Assembly: GCA_002391425.1 (NCBI GenBank)
Contig: DGEZ01000070.1
Coordinates: 497 to 12,106 of the forward strand
DNA from: Micrococcales bacterium UBA3913
Lineage (GTDB): Bacteria; Actinomycetota; Actinomycetes; Actinomycetales; Microbacteriaceae
Length of the DNA stretch: 11,610 nt
Direction of reading: 5' to 3'
Shown: positions 6,935 to 11,610 of the stretch, in pieces
Layout: every line of letters starts with the position of its first letter
Numbering within the stretch: the first letter of the stretch is position 1
Program-made: the position numbers and the translations under genes
Notes under the pieces: model-generated
What the model was told of the DNA's origin: nothing
What the model saw: only the letters and a program-made list of their open reading frames with translations
Database searches by the model: none

Positions 6935-6966
6935 GCCTGTTCTTATTATGGCCGTCGCAGGGGGCA

Positions 6967-6972
6967 TAGAGT
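6967..6972 (+). promoter_or_regulatory. Candidate -10 of the trmH-like gene (leaderless type)
   Basis: TAGAGT is followed by 7 nt and then GTG at 6980. The hexamer overlaps an in-frame GTG at 6971, which therefore cannot be part of the coding region if this promoter is used. It is the same hexamer as in front of pyrE. Confidence 0.55.
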
Positions 6973-6979
6973 GGTCCGA

Positions 6980-7663
6980 GTGAGTGAACCGACTGCGAAC
7001 AGTGCTGGAGAAGACCGCCCGGAGTATGCCTCTGCAGGCCCCGGAGCGACACATCCGGAGGCATCCACCCACGGCGTGGGCCCGTGGGAGGGTACGTGGC
7101 CGCGCGGACGTGAATACGATCCAGAGCTGCTTGCCCACGGGGACACCCGCAATGTCGTCGACAAATACCGCTACTGGCGTATGGAGGCGATCATCGCCGA
7201 CCTGGATGTGCGACGGAACCCGTACCACGTCGCGATCGAGAACTGGCAGCACGACCTGAACATTGGCTCGATCGTGCGCAGTGCGAACGCGTTCCTCGCA
7301 GAGGCTGTGCACATTATCGGGAACCGACGCTGGAACCGGCGCGGAGCGATGGTCACGGACCGGTATCAGCACGTCGTCCACCACCCCACGATCGACGAAT
7401 TCGTCACCTGGGCGCAGGGCTCGAACCTGCCGATCCTCGCGGTCGACAATATGCCCGGATGCGTACCCATTGAGACATTCCCGTTTCCGAAGCGGTGCGT
7501 GCTGCTGTTCGGACAGGAGGGCCCCGGTCTGACGCCTGAGGCGCTCGCTGCGGCAGACGCGGTCGTGGAGATTCCGCAGTTCGGGTCGACGCGCTCGATC
7601 AACGCCTCGGCGGCGGCAGCAATCGCCATGCACGAGTGGATACGCCAGCACCGGCTGTCCTGA
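6980..7663 (+). CDS. SpoU/TrmH-family tRNA/rRNA 2'-O-methyltransferase
   Basis: This is an SPOUT-fold enzyme that methylates a ribose 2'-OH in tRNA or rRNA using S-adenosylmethionine. The 227-aa product has the three SpoU motifs: motif 1 NIGSIVRSANAF (94-105) with the catalytic arginine R100; motif 2 LLFGQEGPGL (175-184); motif 3 IPQFGSTRSINASAAAAIA (198-216), which forms part of the AdoMet-binding knot. Before the domain there is an N-terminal extension of about 55 residues rich in Gly, Pro, Glu and Ala, probably disordered. The target nucleotide cannot be deduced. I place the start at GTG 6980 because a TAGAGT hexamer ends 7 nt before it; an in-frame GTG at 6971 would add three residues. 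The gene is divergent from the HAD phosphatase with a 56-bp gap. Confidence 0.9.
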   Translation: MSEPTANSAGEDRPEYASAGPGATHPEASTHGVGPWEGTWPRGREYDPELLAHGDTRNVVDKYRYWRMEAIIADLDVRRNPYHVAIENWQHDLNIGSIVRSANAFLAEAVHIIGNRRWNRRGAMVTDRYQHVVHHPTIDEFVTWAQGSNLPILAVDNMPGCVPIETFPFPKRCVLLFGQEGPGLTPEALAAADAVVEIPQFGSTRSINASAAAAIAMHEWIRQHRLS

Positions 7664-7699
7664 CCGCTACCGAAGGGGCGCGCGCAAGATCCGCCGCGA

Positions 7700-7705
7700 T
7701 AAGCT
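7700..7705 (+). promoter_or_regulatory. Candidate -10 of the histidine kinase gene (leaderless type)
   Basis: TAAGCT fits TANNNT and is followed by CGAGCC and then the ATG at 7712. The 48-bp gap after the methyltransferase gene has no Shine-Dalgarno, so either a leaderless promoter or translation from read-through mRNA is needed. Confidence 0.4.
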
Positions 7706-7711
7706 CGAGCC

Positions 7712-8956
7712 ATGGCTGGAGACGCGGAGGCAGGGGCACCCACGGGCGTGCCGCGGCGCCGGGTTTACGCGTGGTTTTCGGCGCATCGTCAACTCGTGGA
7801 TGCGCTCCTGGCTGCCCTGCTGTGGCTGATCATGGTCGCGCCTTTCGTCGCCGGGTTCTTCGCCGACAGCGGCTTCCTGCTCGGCGGGGCCCAGACGGTG
7901 CTGTACAGCGCGCTGGTCATCCCTCTGGCCTGGCGGCGGACGGCGCCTACCCCGTCGGGGATCATCATCATCGCGGCATACCTCATTCAGTACGCACTGC
8001 AGCTGCCGATTCTGCTGGCGAACACCTCGGTGTTCTGGGTGGTCTACGCGCTGGCCGCGTATGGCCCGCGCTGGCTGAGTTACACCGGCCTGCTCGCTTC
8101 CTTGGCCGGTGCGGCCGCCGCGATCGTCAGCTATTCGTTCTTCGGCGTCAGCACCTCGCTCCTTCCCAACCTCGCCGATGTGCTCACCGCTTGGCTGTTC
8201 ATCGGGGCGTTCCTGGGGATCTCCTGGCTGATGGGCGACCTGGCCCGCTCCCGGCAGAAGATTGTCTCGTCACTGGAGGAAAGGGCCTACCGTCTGGAGA
8301 TGGAGCGGCACCAGGAGCGCGAACTCGCCGCCGCGGACGAACGAAACCGGATTGCCCGAGAGATGCACGACATCGTCGCGCACTCCCTGTCGGTGGTGAT
8401 CGCGCAGGCGGATGGTGCCCGCTATGTGGCGCGCCAGAACCCGGCGGTCGCGGAGCAGACGTTGAAGACGATCGCGACGACGGCACGGGAGTCCCTGGCC
8501 GAAATGCGTCGGCTCCTGGGCGTGTTGCGTGCCCCTGAGGCCACGGGTACGCATCCCCTGCCGGGTCTCGCACAGATCGACCAGCTCGTGGACGAACTGC
8601 GAGACTCCGGGGTTGCCGTGAGTACCGAGCGGGTAGGCCAGCGGCGTATGCCTCTGCCGGCGGGCGCCGAGCTCGCGGCGTACCGTTTCGTTCAGGAGGC
8701 GTTTACGAATGTTCTCAAGCACGCCGGTCCAGCCGTGGCGGTGCACGTGACCCGCGCGTGGAACGGCGACGGACTCACGATCACGGTCAGTGATGACGGC
8801 CGCGGCGCCGCCGCGGACGCGGCGGGGTCCGCCCAGGGGCACGGGCTGCAGGGGATGCGCGAGCGCGTGGGCCTGTACGGCGGGACGGTCACCACGCGGG
8901 TGCGCCCCGGCGGGGGGTTTGTGGTGTCCGCGAGCATCCCCTATGGAGAGGACTAG
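7712..8956 (+). CDS. Sensor histidine kinase, HisKA_3 (NarL/DesK) class
   Basis: This is a membrane sensor kinase that autophosphorylates a histidine and passes the phosphate to the regulator encoded 5 nt downstream. The 414-aa product starts with about six membrane spans (roughly residues 27-50, 55-73, 83-101, 105-117, 124-142, 158-174) and no sizeable extracellular loop. A short coiled linker follows (178-212). The dimerisation/phosphoacceptor region has AREMHDIVAHSLSVV (215-229) with H219 as the phosphorylated residue. The ATPase domain has the N box FVQEAFTNVLKHA (326-338), D box DDGRG (361-365) and G box GHGLQGMRERV (376-386). The lack of an extracytoplasmic domain suggests sensing within or at the membrane, as in kinases that watch envelope stress or a partner ABC transporter. 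The ligand is unknown. Confidence 0.95.
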   Translation: MAGDAEAGAPTGVPRRRVYAWFSAHRQLVDALLAALLWLIMVAPFVAGFFADSGFLLGGAQTVLYSALVIPLAWRRTAPTPSGIIIIAAYLIQYALQLPILLANTSVFWVVYALAAYGPRWLSYTGLLASLAGAAAAIVSYSFFGVSTSLLPNLADVLTAWLFIGAFLGISWLMGDLARSRQKIVSSLEERAYRLEMERHQERELAAADERNRIAREMHDIVAHSLSVVIAQADGARYVARQNPAVAEQTLKTIATTARESLAEMRRLLGVLRAPEATGTHPLPGLAQIDQLVDELRDSGVAVSTERVGQRRMPLPAGAELAAYRFVQEAFTNVLKHAGPAVAVHVTRAWNGDGLTITVSDDGRGAAADAAGSAQGHGLQGMRERVGLYGGTVTTRVRPGGGFVVSASIPYGED

Positions 8957-8961
8957 GACAC

Positions 8962-9708
8962 ATGACGAACATTCCTTCCCCGGCGGACCCCGACGCGCGG
9001 ATTCGGGTCGCGATCGCCGACGATCAGCAGCTGGTGCGCAGCGGCTTCGGCATGCTGCTGAGTTCACAACCCGATATGGCAGTTGTCGGGGAGGCCGGAA
9101 CCGGCCAGGAGGCGATCGCTCTCGTCGAGCGCGTGCTCGTCGACGTGATCCTCATGGATGTGCGGATGCCGGGCATGGACGGGCTGGCCGCAACGCAGGC
9201 GATCGTGGAACAAGCCCGCGCCAGCGGTTGTCATCAGCGGCCCCGCGTGATCATTCTGACCACGTTTGCGTTGGACGAGTACGTGTTCCAGGCAATCGAG
9301 GCGGGCGCTTCAGGATTCCTCCTCAAAGATGCCGACCCCGAGGAGCTGCTGCAAGCGGTGCGGACCGTCCACCGGGGGGATGCGGTCATCGCGCCGCAGA
9401 TGACGCGGCGATTGCTGGATGCGCTCATGCCGACACGTCAGGTAGCCGCCCCGGCCCTCTCGAACCGGCAGCGCGAGATGCTGGAAAGCCTGACGCGCCG
9501 AGAACGGGAGGTGCTGGGCCTGCTCGCCCAGGGCAGGTCGAATGCGGAGATCGCCGGTGAGTTGTTCCTGTCGGAGACGACGGTGAAGACGCATGTGGCG
9601 CACATCCTGCAGAAGACGGCGTCGCGTGATCGCGTGCAGGCGGTCGTGTTCGCCTATGAGACGGGGGTCGTCGGAGCGAATACGGGCGACGGGTCCGCGC
9701 CAGAGTGA
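8962..9708 (+). CDS. NarL/LuxR-family DNA-binding response regulator
   Basis: This is the partner of the upstream kinase. The 248-aa product has a receiver domain with acidic residues D20-D21, phosphoacceptor D66 (in LMDVRMPG), T100 and K122 (in LLKDAD). A LuxR/GerE helix-turn-helix follows at about 175-232, with LTRREREVLGLLAQG (177-191) and SETTVKTHVAHIL (204-216) as the recognition region. The start ATG follows the kinase TAG by 5 nt, with GGAGAGGA (8945-8952) as ribosome binding site inside the kinase 3' end, so the two genes are translated as an operon. Likely targets are the ABC exporter genes directly downstream and its own operon (inference from position). A 6-4-6 inverted repeat begins 4 nt after its stop. 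Confidence 0.95.
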   Translation: MTNIPSPADPDARIRVAIADDQQLVRSGFGMLLSSQPDMAVVGEAGTGQEAIALVERVLVDVILMDVRMPGMDGLAATQAIVEQARASGCHQRPRVIILTTFALDEYVFQAIEAGASGFLLKDADPEELLQAVRTVHRGDAVIAPQMTRRLLDALMPTRQVAAPALSNRQREMLESLTRREREVLGLLAQGRSNAEIAGELFLSETTVKTHVAHILQKTASRDRVQAVVFAYETGVVGANTGDGSAPE

Positions 9709-9828
9709 AAAATCATCCGTAAGGATGAGGTGCGGGCACTGATCGGGTCGGAAATCCGCCACGCGGCCGATAGCCGGGTGGATGCACAGCCGGGACACTG
9801 GGAATACCAATTATTCTCGGAGGGTGCA
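9709..9828. promoter_or_regulatory. Gap between regulator and ABC ATPase genes, probable second promoter region
   Basis: This 120-bp non-coding gap is much longer than the 5-nt and 2-nt gaps elsewhere in the module. It holds the 6-4-6 inverted repeat, a shorter repeat CGGA-AA-TCCG at 9749-9758, an AT-rich patch at 9806-9817 containing TATTCT (a weak -10 candidate) and the GGAGGG ribosome binding site at 9819-9824. An in-frame ATG at 9730 would make a longer ABC protein, but the added residues do not resemble the family. Confidence 0.45.
9713..9728. promoter_or_regulatory. Inverted repeat between regulator and ABC genes, possible regulator binding site
   Basis: TCATCC-GTAA-GGATGA is a perfect 6-bp inverted repeat with a 4-nt centre, beginning 4 nt after the regulator stop and 100 bp before the ABC ATPase start. 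Dimeric LuxR-type regulators bind inverted repeats of this size, so it may be an operator for the neighbouring regulator. A small RNA hairpin is the alternative, but six pairs without a T tract make a weak terminator. Confidence 0.45.
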
Positions 9829-10596
9829 ATGACCTTGACACACGAGGCGTCCGGACACGCGGCGCCGAAAACCACACTGGCGGTTTCCGCCGATGACCTG
9901 GTGAAGATTTACGGACGCGGGGACACCCAGGTGGTGGCCCTGGACCACGTGAGCGTGCAGTTCCCTGTGGGCAAGTTCACCGCAATCATGGGCCCGTCCG
10001 GGTCGGGCAAGTCGACGCTGATGCACTGCCTGGCCGGGCTGGACACGGTCGACTCGGGTCGCGTCGTGGTCGGGGACACCGAGATCACCGGGATGAGTGA
10101 CACCCAGCTGACCTTACTGAGGCGCCGCCGCATCGGGTTCGTCTTCCAGGCGTTCAATCTGGTGCCCACCCTGGATGCGGAGCAGAACATCCTGCTTCCT
10201 GCGGAACTCGCCCGCACCACGGTCGACCGGATCTGGTTCGAGCAGGTGGTGGATGTTCTCGGGCTGTCCGCACGGCTGAAGCACCGGCCCAGTGAACTCT
10301 CGGGCGGCCAGCAGCAGCGCGTCGCGGTGGCTCGGGCGCTGCTCATGAAGCCGGAGGTCATTTTCGCGGACGAGCCGACGGGGAACCTCGATTCGCGCTC
10401 CGGGGCCGAGGTACTCTCCCTGTTGCGCCGGTCCAGCCGTGAGATGGGCCAGACGATCATCATGGTGACCCACGATCCGGCGGCGGCGGCGTACGCCGAC
10501 CGTGTGGTCCTGCTTGCGGATGGGCGCATCACCGGGGACCTGGAGGCACCCGGCCAGGACGACATCCTCACTGCCCTCGGTCGGCTGGGGGCGTGA
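9829..10596 (+). CDS. ABC transporter ATP-binding protein, MacB/LolD type
   Basis: This is the cytoplasmic ATPase that drives the FtsX-like permease encoded 2 nt downstream. The 255-aa product has Walker A GPSGSGKS (55-62), Q-loop residue Q107 in FVFQAFN, signature LSGGQ (157-161), Walker B VIFADEP (177-183), D-loop NLDSR (186-190) and H215 of the switch. The sequence GDTQVVALDHVS before the core and FQAFNLVPTLDAEQNILLP after the Q-loop are typical of the MacB/LolD/FtsE-like group that exports peptides, antibiotics or lipoproteins. I chose the ATG at 9829 because GGAGGG lies 4 nt upstream and the family N-terminus starts soon after. An upstream in-frame ATG at 9730 would add 33 unlikely residues. 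The substrate is unknown; resistance to a cell-envelope-active compound is a plausible role given the kinase/regulator pair. Confidence 0.95.
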   Translation: MTLTHEASGHAAPKTTLAVSADDLVKIYGRGDTQVVALDHVSVQFPVGKFTAIMGPSGSGKSTLMHCLAGLDTVDSGRVVVGDTEITGMSDTQLTLLRRRRIGFVFQAFNLVPTLDAEQNILLPAELARTTVDRIWFEQVVDVLGLSARLKHRPSELSGGQQQRVAVARALLMKPEVIFADEPTGNLDSRSGAEVLSLLRRSSREMGQTIIMVTHDPAAAAYADRVVLLADGRITGDLEAPGQDDILTALGRLGA

Positions 10597-10598
10597 GC

Positions 10599-11610
10599 AT
10601 GAGACGCGCCACCTGGGCATCCATCAGGGCCCACCTTCCTCGCCTGGTCGCGGTCTCCATCGCGATCATCCTCGCGGTCGCGTTCATGAGTGCGACACTC
10701 ATCCTGAACTCCTCGTCCAAGGCCACCCTGCGCGAGTCTCTCGGACAGCAGTACGCGAACGCGGACCTGGTGATCACGGATACCTCGGATAGCTCGCTGG
10801 AGTACTCCGGTGACGAGCAGCCCGCCGATTACGCTGATCAGGTCAGCGCCGTCGCCGGGGTGAACTCCGTGTACACGGCCCGCACCGGGTATTTCACGAC
10901 GAGCATCCGTCAGGGCGAGTACTTTGCCCTCACCGCGATCGCCCCCGAGCCGTTCCGGACCCTCGAGCTGGCCGAAGGAACGATCCCGACATCGACGACG
11001 GAGGCAATCGTCACCGCCGAAACCGCCCGGCAGTACGAGGTGTCCCTGGGCGACCAGGTCACGGTTCAGGGGGTGAGCGCAGCTGACGTCACAGACTCCT
11101 CCCTGGGTGCGTTGGCCGATGGGGATGGTTCAGACGAGCCGTCACTCAGCCTGACCATGACGATCGTAGGTGTCGCGGATGCCTCACGTGACCCGAACTC
11201 CTCCGGTACCGCCGGGTTTGTCGTCACCGATGGCGCGCTGGACGCGCTGGATCCGGACGGCTTCTCCACCTACTCCGGGGTGACCCAGGTAGCCGTGGAT
11301 GCGGGAGCCGACCTCGGGGAGGTTACCGACGCGATCAGCGCGCTGCTGCCCGGCTGGCTGGTGGCGGAGACCCCCGACCAGGTCGTGACCGATCAGCTGG
11401 CCTCGCTCACCGGCGGAACAGACGTCCTCACGGTCGTACTGCTGGTCTTCGTCGGGATCGCCTTGCTCGTCTGTGGGCTCGTGATCGCGAACACGTTCGC
11501 GGTCCTCGTCTCGCAGCGCACCCGGGAACTTGCCCTGCTGCGCTGTCTGGGGGCAAGCCGGTCTCAGGTGTACCGCTCGGTGCTGGCGGAGGCGGCGATC
11601 GTCGCCCTGG
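10599..11610 (+). CDS. ABC transporter permease, FtsX/MacB-like (3' end outside window)
   Basis: This is the membrane partner of the upstream ATPase. 337 codons are visible and the frame is open at the right edge. A first membrane span lies at about residues 16-36. It is followed by a large extracytoplasmic domain (about 40-272) of MacB periplasmic-core type, including a low-complexity Ser/Asp/Gly-rich stretch at 164-184. A second span at 276-302 leads into the FtsX signature region NTFAVLVSQRTRELALLRCLGAS (298-320), where the cytoplasmic coupling helix contacts the ATPase. Full actinobacterial permeases of this kind are often about 800 aa with a duplicated FtsX unit, so more than half may be missing. 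The ATG follows the ATPase stop by 2 nt with no separate ribosome binding site, so translational coupling is likely. It is predicted to act in mechanical transmission or export rather than as a classic channel. Confidence 0.92.
   Translation, partial: MRRATWASIRAHLPRLVAVSIAIILAVAFMSATLILNSSSKATLRESLGQQYANADLVITDTSDSSLEYSGDEQPADYADQVSAVAGVNSVYTARTGYFTTSIRQGEYFALTAIAPEPFRTLELAEGTIPTSTTEAIVTAETARQYEVSLGDQVTVQGVSAADVTDSSLGALADGDGSDEPSLSLTMTIVGVADASRDPNSSGTAGFVVTDGALDALDPDGFSTYSGVTQVAVDAGADLGEVTDAISALLPGWLVAETPDQVVTDQLASLTGGTDVLTVVLLVFVGIALLVCGLVIANTFAVLVSQRTRELALLRCLGASRSQVYRSVLAEAAIVAL

Noticed and set aside
6924..7064. Upstream extension of the HAD phosphatase frame
   Set aside because: It would overlap the divergent methyltransferase gene, and a strong Shine-Dalgarno precedes the ATG at 6923.
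8270..9067. 265-aa minus-strand open frame over the kinase/regulator junction
   Set aside because: It is antisense to the kinase ATPase domain and the start of the receiver, with no domain of its own.
1..11610. CRISPR arrays, tRNA/rRNA genes, insertion sequences, phage or toxin-antitoxin genes
   Set aside because: I found no regularly spaced repeats, tRNA-like cloverleaf sequence, transposase or integrase motifs, or small toxin/antitoxin pair; every gap except the promoter regions described is under 150 bp.

Overview
The window is GC-rich, roughly two-thirds G+C by eye. It carries an HspR-type HAIR operator in front of clpB, TANNNT-only promoters placed directly before start codons, an MptB-like polyprenol-phosphomannose mannosyltransferase, and a LuxR-type two-component/ABC module. 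Together these point to an actinobacterium (Actinomycetota). The N-domain-less ClpB and the many GGATGC/GCATCC words lead me to suspect the Micrococcales, perhaps Microbacteriaceae, but that family call is an inference.

Layout. (1) 1-1277, minus strand: 5' part of an MptB-like membrane mannosyltransferase, running off the left edge. (2) 1278-1397: divergent control region with a HAIR heat-shock operator. (3) 1398-3551, plus: clpB disaggregase without the usual N-terminal domain, followed by a perfect 16-bp hairpin at 3578-3612. (4) 3697-4620, plus: AEC (auxin efflux carrier) family transporter. (5) 4636-5433, minus: exodeoxyribonuclease III/AP endonuclease, convergent with the transporter. 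(6) 5575-6120, plus: pyrE, divergent from exo. (7) 6117-6923, minus: NagD-like HAD-IIA phosphatase whose stop codon overlaps the pyrE stop. (8) 6980-7663, plus: SpoU/TrmH-family RNA 2'-O-methyltransferase. (9) 7712-11610, plus: a probable four-gene module of sensor histidine kinase, NarL/LuxR response regulator, ABC ATPase and FtsX/MacB-like permease (cut by the right edge).

How it works together. Genes 1-8 are mostly single-gene housekeeping units in alternating orientation, each with its own short promoter region. The last four form a signal-transduction/export unit: an intramembrane-sensing kinase phosphorylates the regulator, which probably controls the downstream ABC exporter. A 6-4-6 inverted repeat lies just after the regulator gene and may be its binding site. 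Five genes (mptB-like, exo, pyrE, trmH-like, histidine kinase) have a TANNNT -10 hexamer 6-8 nt before the start codon and no well-placed Shine-Dalgarno, as expected for leaderless mRNAs. The other genes have recognisable ribosome binding sites. I see no mobile element, CRISPR array, tRNA, rRNA or phage gene. I did not find a clearly novel multi-gene system; the most informative points are the clpB control region, the leaderless pattern and the inverted repeat in the two-component/ABC module.
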